A stretch of DNA of 24,365 bases from positions 1 through 24,365 of the forward strand of contig CAZIXE010000051.1 of assembly GCA_964543235.1 (NCBI GenBank). Direction: 5' to 3'. The stretch's first letter is position 1. Each line of letters opens with the position of its first letter. The position numbers were made by a program, and so were the translations under genes. The notes under the pieces are model-generated. The model made no database searches, was not told the origin of the DNA, and saw only the letters and a list, made by a program, of their open reading frames with translations. Positions 8,217 through 15,718 of the stretch are shown piece after piece. The DNA comes from JANMMJ01 sp964543235 (GTDB taxonomy: Bacteria; Pseudomonadota; Alphaproteobacteria; Rhizobiales; Aestuariivirgaceae).

Positions 8217-8265
8217 GTTGGACCGAAACATATAGTAATGACCCTTCCTGACTGACAGGTCCAAC
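8217..8265. repeat. Inverted octamer pair in the peroxiredoxin/amidohydrolase divergent region
   Basis: GTTGGACC (8217-8224) and its exact reverse complement GGTCCAAC (8258-8265) lie 41 bases apart centre to centre, about four helical turns. They flank AT-rich sequence with a minus-strand -10 candidate TACTAT (8232-8237). The right half overlaps the spacer of the plus-strand promoter candidate. It could be a two-site operator for a regulator of the peroxiredoxin gene, or a hairpin in its leader. No named regulator consensus is recognised. Confidence 0.4.
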
Positions 8266-8280
8266 GATTATATTTATACC
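8252..8280 (+). promoter_or_regulatory. Candidate promoter for the amidohydrolase gene
   Basis: CTGACA (8252-8257) and TATACC (8275-8280) have a 17-base AT-rich spacer and lie about 110 bases before the TTG start at 8392. This is a motif match only. Confidence 0.35.
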
Positions 8281-8391
8281 ATTCATCACGTTTGGTTTGG
8301 AGTGTGTGCGCCGCCGAAATAGGGCGTGGAGCTTGCCGGCATCGGCAGGATGACCCTCTTGAATTGGCACCACAACCTGGGGGGATAGATC

Positions 8392-10035
8392 TTGCCGACG
8401 CCAACCGCGGATATTGTGATCTTCAATGCGAAGATCGTCACGCTCGACGGTCTGACGCCCAGCGCCGAGGCGCTGGCCATAAGGTGCGGGCGGATTTGCG
8501 CGCTTGGGAATTCGCATGACATCAGGGCGATGGCCGGCAAGACGGCCCGGGTAATCGACGCCGGCGGGCGCCTGGTGCTCCCCGGCTTTCAGGACACCCA
8601 CATGCATCTGCAGGACTCCGGTATCCGCCACGCGCTCGATGTCGACCTCGAAGGGCTACGGTCAGTCGCCGGGTTGCAGCAGGCACTGCGGGACTTTGCC
8701 GCCAGACACCCGGACCGGCCTTGGCTCAAGGGCCATGGCTGGTATTCCGGCATCTTTCACGAACGCAACCTCACCCGCCACGAATTGGACCAGGCGGTGC
8801 CGGACCGCCCGGTTTTCCTCTATTCCTCGGACTATCACAGCGCTGTCATCAACTCGCAGGCCTGTGCGGCCATCGGCCTGGCGAGCGGCACGCCGGATCC
8901 CGGCAATGGCCATTTCTCCCGCGATCCGGCCGGGCGGCCCACGGGCATGCTTAACGAAGCCGCGATCCAGTGGGCGATTGCCCGCATGCCCGAAACACCC
9001 GATTCCGATTACCAGCAGGGCGTGCGCTGGGCGCAGGCGCATGCCAACCGCCACGGCCTCACCGGCGTTCTCGATGCGCTCGTCACCGAGCGCCATCTCA
9101 GAGTCTATGGCGCTCTGGAGAAGCGTGGCGAACTCACTGTCAGGATTGCTGCAACGGCGCTGGTCGAGCCGCATGACACGGTGGCAGAGGCGCTCGCGCG
9201 GACCGAGGGCTTCCGCCGCGACTATCACTCGGCAATGCTCAAGGTGCACTCGGCCAAGTTCTTTCTCGATGGCGTGTTCGAGAACCGCACCGCTGCGATG
9301 CTGAAGGATTACCAGGACGCGCAGGGCGGCAATGCCCCGGTGATGTTCGGCGAGAACCATTTGCATGAACTGTTCATCGCCTTCGATGCGGCCCGCTTCC
9401 AGATCCATTGCCATGTGATTGGCGACAGGGCCGCCCGCGCCGCGCTCGACGCCCTGGAGGCCGCCCGCCATGTCAATGGCGAATGGCCGAGCCTCCATCA
9501 GCTGGCTCATGTGCAATGCGTCCATCCCGATGATTTCGCGCGCTTCGGCAGGCTTGGCGTCATGGCCAACATCCAGCCGTTATGGGCGCGCTGCGAGCCG
9601 TCTGTGACGGAGGTGGCCGAGCCCATGGTGGGAGCGGAGATGGCGCGCTGGATGTATCCGTTCCGCTCGCTGATCGACCATGGCGCCGGTTACGCACTCT
9701 CAAGTGACTGGGGTGTCTCGACGCTCAATCCCTTCCCGATCATGCAGACGGCGATCACCCGCCAGCCGCCTGGAAAAGGACGTGACCATCCCGTGCACCT
9801 GCCGGAGCAGCGCATGACGCTCGCCGAGTGTGTAAAGGGCTATACGGTGCATGCCGCGGCCGCCGCCTGGCGGGCGCAGGATACCGGCTCGCTTTCGCCA
9901 GGCAAGTTCGCCGATCTCATCGTGCTGGACCGCGATATCTTCGCCATTGATCCCTATGACCTGCATGAAACGCAGGTGCTCCTCACCCTTCTGGCGGGAA
10001 AGCCCGTTCACGCGTCCGGCCCCTTCGCCGGCTAG
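8392..10035 (+). CDS. Amidohydrolase family 3 (YtcJ-like) metal-dependent hydrolase
   Basis: The 547-residue protein has the amidohydrolase-3 layout. A small beta domain (DIVIFNAKIVTLDG...) leads into the metal motif LPGFQDTHMHL (His70, His72). Later come LKVHSAKFFLDGVFENRTA, FQIHCHVIGDRAARAALDALE, and ALSSDWGVSTLNPFP with the catalytic-type Asp. The C-terminal beta strand is GKFADLIVLDRDIFAIDPYD. The family hydrolyses C-N bonds of amides, formamides or cyclic imides; the substrate is unknown. The start is TTG at 8392, preceded by GGGGGGAT (8379-8386); no ATG exists before the conserved region. No signal peptide is seen, so it is probably cytoplasmic. The stop codon overlaps a palindromic element. 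Confidence 0.87.
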   Translation: MPTPTADIVIFNAKIVTLDGLTPSAEALAIRCGRICALGNSHDIRAMAGKTARVIDAGGRLVLPGFQDTHMHLQDSGIRHALDVDLEGLRSVAGLQQALRDFAARHPDRPWLKGHGWYSGIFHERNLTRHELDQAVPDRPVFLYSSDYHSAVINSQACAAIGLASGTPDPGNGHFSRDPAGRPTGMLNEAAIQWAIARMPETPDSDYQQGVRWAQAHANRHGLTGVLDALVTERHLRVYGALEKRGELTVRIAATALVEPHDTVAEALARTEGFRRDYHSAMLKVHSAKFFLDGVFENRTAAMLKDYQDAQGGNAPVMFGENHLHELFIAFDAARFQIHCHVIGDRAARAALDALEAARHVNGEWPSLHQLAHVQCVHPDDFARFGRLGVMANIQPLWARCEPSVTEVAEPMVGAEMARWMYPFRSLIDHGAGYALSSDWGVSTLNPFPIMQTAITRQPPGKGRDHPVHLPEQRMTLAECVKGYTVHAAAAAWRAQDTGSLSPGKFADLIVLDRDIFAIDPYDLHETQVLLTLLAGKPVHASGPFAG

Positions 10036-10082
10036 TGCATGATGCGCCGTAGTGGAATCGCTTTGGCGGTAACATCATGCAC
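10035..10082. repeat. REP-like palindromic element
   Basis: A perfect 10-base inverted repeat, GTGCATGATG (10035-10044) and CATCATGCAC (10073-10082), encloses 28 bases. An inner CGCC/GGCG pair (10045-10048 with 10065-10068) extends the stem. The GCATGAT ends and the core TAGTGGAATCGCTTT resemble the dispersed GCATGATC-type palindromes common between genes in Rhizobiales. The element begins on the last base of the amidohydrolase stop codon. Confidence 0.55.
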
Positions 10083-10107
10083 CAGCATATGCGCGACGAT
10101 TACGTTT

Positions 10108-10137
10108 ATGACTTTTGACGGTCCCGTCAGAAGTCAT
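10108..10137. terminator. Strong hairpin between convergent amidohydrolase and GMC genes
   Basis: Arms 10108-10121 (ATGACTTTTGACGG) and 10124-10137 (CCGTCAGAAGTCAT) pair over 14 bases with one G-U wobble and a 2-base spacer. It sits 6 bases past the GMC stop (minus strand) and about 70 bases past the amidohydrolase stop. A bidirectional terminator is plausible from position, but neither strand has a clean T-run, so it may be another mobile palindrome. Confidence 0.5.
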
Positions 10138-10143
10138 CATGAA

Positions 10144-11757
10144 CTAGCTGGCATCGGCAAGAATGATCTCGGCGCCGCGCCAGCCCACCATCATGGCGGG
10201 GGCGTTGGTATTGCCGGCGATCAGGTTCGGAAACACCGACGCGTCGCACACGCGCAGGCCCTCGATGCCATGCACGCGGAGCCGGGGGTCGACCACCGCG
10301 GTCGCCGGGTCGGGGCCCATGCGGCAGCTGCAGGACTGGTGATAGACAGTGCCACTGCGCTGGCGGATGTCATCGAGCAGCTCGTCATCGCTCACGCAGC
10401 CAGGGCCCGGTCGCAATTCCTCGGCGATCAGCTGGGCCAGGGCCGGCTGGGCGGCAAGTCTCCGCAGGAACTTCACGCCGGCCAGCATGTCGCGGCGGTC
10501 CTTTTCCGTGGCATAGGCATGAAAGGTGATGCGCGGAGGCGCGAAAGGGTCCGCCGAGCGGATCATCACCTCGCCGCGGCTTGACGGGCGGCAGTTGGAG
10601 AGGCCGAGCGACAGGCCCGGGAAGGGGTCGGGGGTCAGCAGCGGGCGCTCGCCCTCGCGCGGGATGAGTGTTGAGAACGCCTGCATGTAGAGCTGCATAT
10701 TGGGACGAGGCTCCGCCGGGCTGGTGCGGAAGAAGCCGCCGCCCTGGTTCACCGACAGGCTCAGGGGTCCGCCGCGGGTCAGGAGATAGGTCAGCCCGGC
10801 GCGGAGCTTCCCCCACCAGGGCCGCAGCGCCTCGTTGAGGGTCGGAACCTTCATGCGGAAGGTATAGTTCAGCCCGTGATGATCCTGCAGGCCGGCACCG
10901 ACCTGGCTGCTGTCCTGGATCACCGCGATGCCGAGCGCCTGCAGCTGGCGGGCCGGGCCGATCCCCGAAAGCTGCAGGAGCTGCGGTGAATTGATGGCGC
11001 CGGCCGCAACGATGACTGCCCGCCCGGCCGCCGCGAAGTGGCAGGCACCATGGCGCGTGTATTCGACGCCGGTCGCCCGCTTGCCGTCAAAGCGGATGCG
11101 CGTGGCGTGAGCATGGGTTTCAACCCGGAGATTGCTGCGGCGCATCGCCGGCCGCAGGAAGGCACGGGCTGCCGACAGCCGCCGGCCGTCCCGGGTTGTC
11201 AGCTGGTAGAGGCCGGCGCCTTCCTGGTCGGCGCCATTGAAGTCGGGATTGAACGGCAGCCCCTCGGCTGCTGCCGCCGCGAGATAGGCCTGGCACAGCG
11301 GGTGGGCGTTGGCGCCGAGATCGGTGATGGTGAGCGGCCCGCCCCGGCCGCGCCAGTCGGGATCGCCGGCGGGATAGTCCTCGATTTCCCGGTAGGCGGC
11401 GAGCACGTCTTCCCAGCCCCAGCCGGCATTGCCGGCCTGCCGCCACTCCTCGTAGTCGTCGCGATGACCGCGCACATAGACCATGGCGTTGATGGAACTG
11501 GAGCCGCCGAGCAGCTTGCCGCGCGGGTAGTAGTCGCGCTGGCCGTTGAGACCGGCATCCGGCTCGGCCCGGTACATCCAGTTGAGCCGGGGATCGTAAT
11601 AGGTCTTGCCATAGCCCAGCGGCATCTGCACGAAGAAGCGGCGATCGCTGCCCCCCGCCTCCAGCAGCAGCACGCGATGCCGGCCGCTCGCGGTGAGCCG
11701 CTCGGCCAGCACGCAGCCGGCTGAACCGGCGCCGACGATGACGAAATCAAACTGCAC
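10144..11757 (-). CDS. GMC family FAD-dependent oxidoreductase (choline/alcohol dehydrogenase-like)
   Basis: The 537-residue flavoprotein begins with a Rossmann motif, FDFVIVGAGSAGCVLAERL (GAGSAG at residues 9-14), and LLLEAGG. It carries GMC signatures PRGKLLGGSSSINAMVYVRG and AGAINSPQLLQLSGIGPA. The C-terminal active site is TVYHQSCSCRMG with catalytic His473, then DASVFPNLIAGNTNAPAMM supplying the Asn partner (516-518), the His/Asn arrangement of choline-dehydrogenase-like members. It oxidises a primary alcohol or polyol; the substrate cannot be told. The start is GTG at 11757 with AGGGAT upstream. It is divergent from the enolase-superfamily operon by 152 bases, suggesting shared control. 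No signal peptide is seen. Confidence 0.9.
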   Translation of the reverse strand: MQFDFVIVGAGSAGCVLAERLTASGRHRVLLLEAGGSDRRFFVQMPLGYGKTYYDPRLNWMYRAEPDAGLNGQRDYYPRGKLLGGSSSINAMVYVRGHRDDYEEWRQAGNAGWGWEDVLAAYREIEDYPAGDPDWRGRGGPLTITDLGANAHPLCQAYLAAAAAEGLPFNPDFNGADQEGAGLYQLTTRDGRRLSAARAFLRPAMRRSNLRVETHAHATRIRFDGKRATGVEYTRHGACHFAAAGRAVIVAAGAINSPQLLQLSGIGPARQLQALGIAVIQDSSQVGAGLQDHHGLNYTFRMKVPTLNEALRPWWGKLRAGLTYLLTRGGPLSLSVNQGGGFFRTSPAEPRPNMQLYMQAFSTLIPREGERPLLTPDPFPGLSLGLSNCRPSSRGEVMIRSADPFAPPRITFHAYATEKDRRDMLAGVKFLRRLAAQPALAQLIAEELRPGPGCVSDDELLDDIRQRSGTVYHQSCSCRMGPDPATAVVDPRLRVHGIEGLRVCDASVFPNLIAGNTNAPAMMVGWRGAEIILADAS

Positions 11758-11909
11758 GCGAATCCCTGTTCACCCTTGTGATGGCGGCCCTCCATAGCGC
11801 TCCGGCGCCGCGGCCGACAGGGGGCGGGGCGGTTAGATATTTTCAACTCCGGTGCCGCCCGCTTCCTGCTATCACTCCGGCGATGCCGGGCGCCGGGGGA
11901 GAACGTCGC

Positions 11910-13103
11910 ATGAAAGTCACGGAACTCAAGGTCTTCATCGTCGGCAATCCGCCGCCGGGCTGGGGCGGGCGCTACTTCACCTTCGTCAAGCTGGTGACCG
12001 ACAACGGCCTTACCGGCATCGGGGAATGCTACGGCGCCACCTTCGGCCCCCGGGCCATGACGGCGATGATCGAGGATACCTTCGCGCGCTATGTCGAGGG
12101 CATGGACCCGTTCCGCATCGAGAGCCTGTGGCGCAAGGTGTACAGTTCCGGATACACGCAGCGCCCCGACGTCTCGCTCATGGGCGTGTTGTCGGGGATC
12201 GAGATTGCCCTGTGGGACATCATCGGCAAGGCTACGGAGAAGCCGGTCTATGAACTCCTGGGCGGCCTGGTGCACGAGCGGCTGCGCTCCTACACCTACA
12301 TCTACCCTGATGAGAGCAGGGGCCAGGACAGTTCGATCTTCTGGAACGCCGAACAGTCGGCGGAGCGGGCGGCGCATTATGCGAAGCTCGGTTTCACGGC
12401 CATCAAGTTCGATCCTGCCGCACCCTATTCGGCCTTCGACCCCCGCCAGCCGTCGCTGGAATCGATTGATCTTTGCGTCAGGTTTTGCCGGCTGATCCGC
12501 GAGGCAGTCGGCAGTAAGGCCGATCTCCTGTTCGGCACCCATGGCCAGTTCACGGCCTCTGGTGCCATCCGCTTCGCGAAGAAGATCGAGCCGTTCGATC
12601 CCTTGTGGTTCGAGGAGCCGACGCCCCCGGAGAAGCCCGAGGAAATGGCGCTGGTGGCTAGAGCAACCGCGATCCCTATCGCCACCGGCGAACGCCTCAC
12701 GACCAAGTACGAATTTGCGCGGGTGCTCGAATGCCGAGCTGCCTCGATCCTGCAGATGGCGCTCGGCCGTGTCGGCGGTATCTGGGAGGCCCGCAAGATC
12801 GCCGGCATGGCGGAGGCGCATTACGCCCAGATCGCGCCCCACCTCTACGCCGGCCCCGTGGAAGGGGCGGCCAACATTCACTTTGCTGCCTCGCTGCCCA
12901 ATTTCCTCATTCTCGAAAGCATCGAGACCTGGGGCGGTTTCCATGCCCGGATCATCAGGAAGCCGATCCGTTGGGAGGAGGGCTATGTGATCCCGCCGCG
13001 CGAGCCGGGCCTCGGGATCGAACTCGATGAGGAAGTGGCCCTGGCCCATCCCTATACCGGCGACCGTCTGCACCTTGAGATGACCAATGAACCCGTCCGC
13101 TGA
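11910..13103 (+). CDS. Mandelate racemase / muconate lactonizing enzyme family protein (enolase superfamily)
   Basis: The 397-residue protein has the N-terminal capping domain (MKVTELKVFIVGNPPPGWGG...VKLVTDNGLTGIGE), the MSxxEIALWDI-type segment, and a (beta/alpha)7-beta barrel. Lys166 is in AIKFDPA, the metal Glu is in LWFEEP (234-236), a second is in TGER (Glu261), and the likely catalytic His311 is in IAPHLYAGPVEGA. By motif alignment with GalD/ManD enzymes the first metal-ligand Asp is Gly209 in FGTHGQ. A sugar-acid dehydratase or related role is likely. The start ATG at 11910 follows GGGGGAG. The beta-hydroxyacid dehydrogenase follows 48 bases downstream, so the two form an operon. Confidence 0.85.
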   Translation: MKVTELKVFIVGNPPPGWGGRYFTFVKLVTDNGLTGIGECYGATFGPRAMTAMIEDTFARYVEGMDPFRIESLWRKVYSSGYTQRPDVSLMGVLSGIEIALWDIIGKATEKPVYELLGGLVHERLRSYTYIYPDESRGQDSSIFWNAEQSAERAAHYAKLGFTAIKFDPAAPYSAFDPRQPSLESIDLCVRFCRLIREAVGSKADLLFGTHGQFTASGAIRFAKKIEPFDPLWFEEPTPPEKPEEMALVARATAIPIATGERLTTKYEFARVLECRAASILQMALGRVGGIWEARKIAGMAEAHYAQIAPHLYAGPVEGAANIHFAASLPNFLILESIETWGGFHARIIRKPIRWEEGYVIPPREPGLGIELDEEVALAHPYTGDRLHLEMTNEPVR

Positions 13104-13151
13104 TCCCCGAACCCGGTGGCGGGAGCCTGTCGGTCCCGCGCGAGGCCGGCC

Positions 13152-14051
13152 ATGAGATACGGCTATATCGGGCTCGGCCAGCTGGGCGGCAACCTCGCCA
13201 TGAGCCTCATCCGCAACGGCTTTGCCCTGGTGGTCCATGACCGCGATCGCGCGCTGGCCGCGCGCCACCTGGCTGCAGGCGCCGCCTGGGCGGATTCGCC
13301 TGCGGCGTTGGCCACTGCGGTTGATCATGTCATCACCTGCCTGCCATCGCCTGCCGCGTCGGAATCGGTGCTGGGTGAGGTTCTCCCCAACCTGAAGCCC
13401 GGCGGCAGCTGGATCGAGAATTCGACCTTGGGGCGCGACGAGATCCTGCGGCTCGCGTCCCGTGCTGCGGGGCATGGCATCGCCACTCTCGAGGCGCCGG
13501 TCACCGGCGGTGTGCATCTTGCAGCGCGGGGCGAGATCACTGTGCTCGCCGGCGGTGATCAGGCATTGTTCGATCTGCATCGGCCCGCCCTCGCTGCGAT
13601 GGGCAGGCAGCTCTTCCACATGGGACCCTTGGGATCGGCGGCGGTGATCAAGGTCATCACCAACATGCTGGCATTCATCCATCTCGTCGCCGATGGCGAG
13701 GCCTTGATGCTCGCAAAGCAGGGCGGGCTTGACCTCGCCCAGGCCTGGGCGGCGATCAAGGCGTCGAGCGGCACCAGCTTTGTTCACGAGACGGAGGGCC
13801 AGCTTATCCTCAACGGCAGCTATGACATCGGCTTCACCATGGACCTCGCCCTCAAGGACCTGGGATTTGCCATGGACTTCGGCAAGGCGTTTGGTGTGCC
13901 GCTCGACCTCGCAGCACTGACCACCCAGACCTTCATGAAAGGCAAGGCAACCTATGGTGGCCAGGCGCAGTCGACCCGGATCGTCAAGCTTCTCGAGGAT
14001 GCCTTGAAGACCGACCTGCGTGCTCCCGGGTTTCCAGCGAGGTTGGAGTAG
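13152..14051 (+). CDS. NAD(P)-dependent beta-hydroxyacid dehydrogenase (3-hydroxyisobutyrate dehydrogenase-like)
   Basis: The 299-residue product has the NAD-binding motif YGYIGLGQLGGNLA (residues 3-16). The substrate-binding motif is EAPVTGGVHLAARGE (PVTGG at 116-120). The catalytic Lys167 with Asn171 is in GSAAVIKVITNMLAF, the layout of the 3-hydroxyisobutyrate/tartronate-semialdehyde reductase family. It would interconvert a beta-hydroxyacid and its semialdehyde. Placed behind the enolase-superfamily gene, it probably handles a downstream intermediate of the same sugar-acid route. The ATG at 13152 has GAGG 6 bases upstream; an open frame to 13116 adds 12 basic residues and is not favoured. 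Its 3' region is overlapped by an antisense SOS-type transcription signal. Confidence 0.88.
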   Translation: MRYGYIGLGQLGGNLAMSLIRNGFALVVHDRDRALAARHLAAGAAWADSPAALATAVDHVITCLPSPAASESVLGEVLPNLKPGGSWIENSTLGRDEILRLASRAAGHGIATLEAPVTGGVHLAARGEITVLAGGDQALFDLHRPALAAMGRQLFHMGPLGSAAVIKVITNMLAFIHLVADGEALMLAKQGGLDLAQAWAAIKASSGTSFVHETEGQLILNGSYDIGFTMDLALKDLGFAMDFGKAFGVPLDLAALTTQTFMKGKATYGGQAQSTRIVKLLEDALKTDLRAPGFPARLE

Positions 14052-14120
14052 GGCCGCAAGTAGCGCCGCCAGCCGCTGCACAATGATCGTCCCGAAAACC
14101 GCCAGCCCCATGACATTCAT
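14052..14120 (-). other. 5' end of a possible SOS-driven small membrane-protein frame or antisense RNA
   Basis: Minus-strand transcription from the SOS-type promoter would enter AAGGAGG (14121-14127) and then ATG codons at 14120 and 14111 in one frame. That frame encodes a hydrophobic segment, MGLAVFGTIIVQRLAALLAALL, followed by QPRW within this gap. The ATG at 14111 is 9 bases from the Shine-Dalgarno; the one at 14120 abuts it. The frame does not stop in the gap but runs antisense through the dehydrogenase gene and beyond, so no gene end can be given. An ATG in another frame (14116, 4 bases from the Shine-Dalgarno) gives 54 codons without a recognisable feature. It may be a truncated gene, a small protein with an unusual end, or an untranslated antisense RNA. 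Confidence 0.35.
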
Positions 14121-14133
14121 CCTCCTTGCTGTC

Positions 14134-14162
14134 CATTTAGAACAAACACGGAACGATGTCAA
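14134..14162 (-). promoter_or_regulatory. Promoter in the convergent gap, reading toward the dehydrogenase gene
   Basis: The minus strand has a perfect -35 hexamer TTGACA (14157-14162), a 17-base spacer and a weak -10 TAAATG (14134-14139). An A-rich stretch lies just upstream of the -35. The LexA-type site fills most of the spacer, and AAGGAGG follows 7 bases after the -10. It lies downstream of the glnA terminator, so it is an independent transcription start. Confidence 0.55.
14140..14154 (-). promoter_or_regulatory. LexA-type SOS box (GTTC-N7-GTTC)
   Basis: The minus strand reads GTTC CGTGTTT GTTC, an exact match to the alphaproteobacterial LexA operator consensus GTTC-N7-GTTC. It sits between the -35 and -10 hexamers, where a repressor would block polymerase. 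An exact match to eight fixed bases is expected by chance roughly once in a window of this size on both strands. The call therefore rests on its placement inside a promoter. Confidence 0.55.
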
Positions 14163-14179
14163 GCCTTTTTTCCTATGGC

Positions 14180-14214
14180 GGCAAAGAAGAAAGCCCGGCC
14201 GCGCGGCCGGGCTT
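14180..14214 (-). terminator. Rho-independent terminator of glnA
   Basis: A perfect 24-base palindrome at 14191-14214 has 10-base arms AAGCCCGGCC and GGCCGGGCTT around a GCGC loop. Read on the minus strand it is followed by TCTTCTTTGCC, a T-rich tract. It lies 39 bases after the glnA stop. Confidence 0.85.
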
Positions 14215-14253
14215 CAAGTTCAGGGAGCAATCCGCAGCGGCTGAGTGGGATGC

Positions 14254-15672
14254 TCAGCAGCTGTAATACATGTCGAATTCGACCGGGTGCGGGGTCATCC
14301 GGTAGCGGTCCTGTTCCTCGCGCTTGAGGTCGAGATAGGCGTCGATCTGGTCGTCGGAGAAGACGCCGCCCTTCTTGAGGAAGTCGCGATCCTTGTCGAG
14401 GCTGTCGATGGCCTCATCCAGCGAGCCGCATACCGTCGGTACCGAGGCCAGTTCCTGCGGCGGCAGGTCGTAGAGGTTCTTGTCCATGGCGTCGCCGGGG
14501 TGGATCTTGCTGGTGACGCCGTCGAGCCCCGCCATGAGCAGCGAGGCGAAGCAGAGGTAGGGGTTGGCCGAGGGATCCGGGAAGCGCACCTCGACGCGCT
14601 TGGCCTTCGGGTTCGAAGTGTGCGGAATGCGGCACGAAGCCGAGCGGTTGCGCGACGAATAGGCGAGCAGTACCGGCGCCTCATAACCCGGGACCAGGCG
14701 CTTGTAGGAGTTGGTCGAGGGATTGGTGAAGGCGTTGCAGGCCTTGGCGTGCTTGATGACGCCGCCGATGAAGTAGAGGCAGGTCTCCGAAAGGTCCGCA
14801 TACTGATTGCCGGCGAACTGCGGTTTGCCGTCTTTCCAGATCGAGAAGTGGCAGTGCATCCCCGAGCCGTTGTCGCCGAACACCGGTTTCGGCATGAAGG
14901 TTGCCGTCTTGCCATAGGCATGCGCCACATTGTGGATCACATATTTGTAGATCTGCATCTGGTCGGCCATGGTCGTAAGCGTCGAGAACTTCATGCCGAG
15001 TTCGTGCTGGGCGGAAGCCACCTCGTGGTGGTGCTTCTCGACGCTGACCCCCATCTCGGCCATCACCGACAGCATTTCCGAGCGCATGTCCTGCGCCGAG
15101 TCCTGCGGATTGACCGGGAAATAGCCGCCCTTGGTGCGCATGCGGTGGCCCATGTTGCCGGTTTCATACTCGCGGTCCGAGTTGGTCGGCAGTTCGATCG
15201 AGTCGAGCTTGAAGCCGGTATTGTAGGGCGTGGTGGCAAAGCGCACGTCGTCGAAGATGAAGAACTCGGCTTCCGGGCCGACGAAGATCGTGTCGCCGAT
15301 CTTGGTCTGCTTGAGATAGGCCTCGGCACGCTTGGCGATCATGCGCGGGTCGCGGCTGTAGCCTTCGCCGGTGTTGGGCTCGAGAATGTCGCAGAAGATC
15401 GCCATGGTGTTCTGCGCATAAAAGGGGTCCATGTGGGCCGAGGCCGGATCGGGCATCAGCACCATGTCGGACTCGTTGATGACTTTCCAGCCGGCGATTG
15501 ACGAACCATCGAACATCAGGCCCTCGGCGAAGGCGTCCTCGCCCATCTGGCTGACGTCCATCGTGACGTGCTGCATCTTGCCGCGCGGATCGGTGAAGCG
15601 CAGGTCGACGAACTTGACCTCCTTGTCCTTCATCATCTTCATCACGGCTTCGGCGTCTTTCGGCTTGGTCAT
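14254..15672 (-). CDS. glnA: Glutamine synthetase type I
   Basis: GlnA makes glutamine from glutamate, ammonia and ATP as a cytoplasmic dodecamer, the main route of ammonium assimilation. The 472-residue protein is full length. It shows MFDGSSIAGWKVINESDM, the ATP/metal region VGPEAEFFIFDDVRF, the signature KPVFGDNGSGMHCHFSIWKDGK, and RRVEVRFPDPSANPYL-type sequence (here KRVEVRFPDPSANPYL). The adenylylation site is KNLYDLPPQE with Tyr401, so activity should be controlled by GlnE. The start ATG has GAGGGG 7 bases upstream. It lies 46 bases downstream of glnB in one operon, and a strong terminator follows. It is convergent with the dehydrogenase gene. Confidence 0.98.
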   Translation of the reverse strand: MTKPKDAEAVMKMMKDKEVKFVDLRFTDPRGKMQHVTMDVSQMGEDAFAEGLMFDGSSIAGWKVINESDMVLMPDPASAHMDPFYAQNTMAIFCDILEPNTGEGYSRDPRMIAKRAEAYLKQTKIGDTIFVGPEAEFFIFDDVRFATTPYNTGFKLDSIELPTNSDREYETGNMGHRMRTKGGYFPVNPQDSAQDMRSEMLSVMAEMGVSVEKHHHEVASAQHELGMKFSTLTTMADQMQIYKYVIHNVAHAYGKTATFMPKPVFGDNGSGMHCHFSIWKDGKPQFAGNQYADLSETCLYFIGGVIKHAKACNAFTNPSTNSYKRLVPGYEAPVLLAYSSRNRSASCRIPHTSNPKAKRVEVRFPDPSANPYLCFASLLMAGLDGVTSKIHPGDAMDKNLYDLPPQELASVPTVCGSLDEAIDSLDKDRDFLKKGGVFSDDQIDAYLDLKREEQDRYRMTPHPVEFDMYYSC

Positions 15673-15718
15673 TGCTTGTCCCCTCGGGTGTTGGTTGGTT
15701 TGCTATGGGTCGATGTTC

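Noticed and set aside
8197..8631. 145-residue N-terminal extension of the peroxiredoxin
   Set aside because: It would overlap the divergent amidohydrolase gene. The AAGGAGG at 8202-8208 fixes the start at 8196.
11199..14162. 987-codon minus-strand open frame
   Set aside because: It runs antisense through the enolase-superfamily and dehydrogenase genes, both of which have clear family motifs. The translation has no recognisable domain, and long antisense frames are expected at this GC content. Only its 5' end, with the SOS-type promoter, is of interest.
14245..15501. 418-codon plus-strand open frame over glnA
   Set aside because: Antisense to a canonical glutamine synthetase; composition is typical of a shadow frame.
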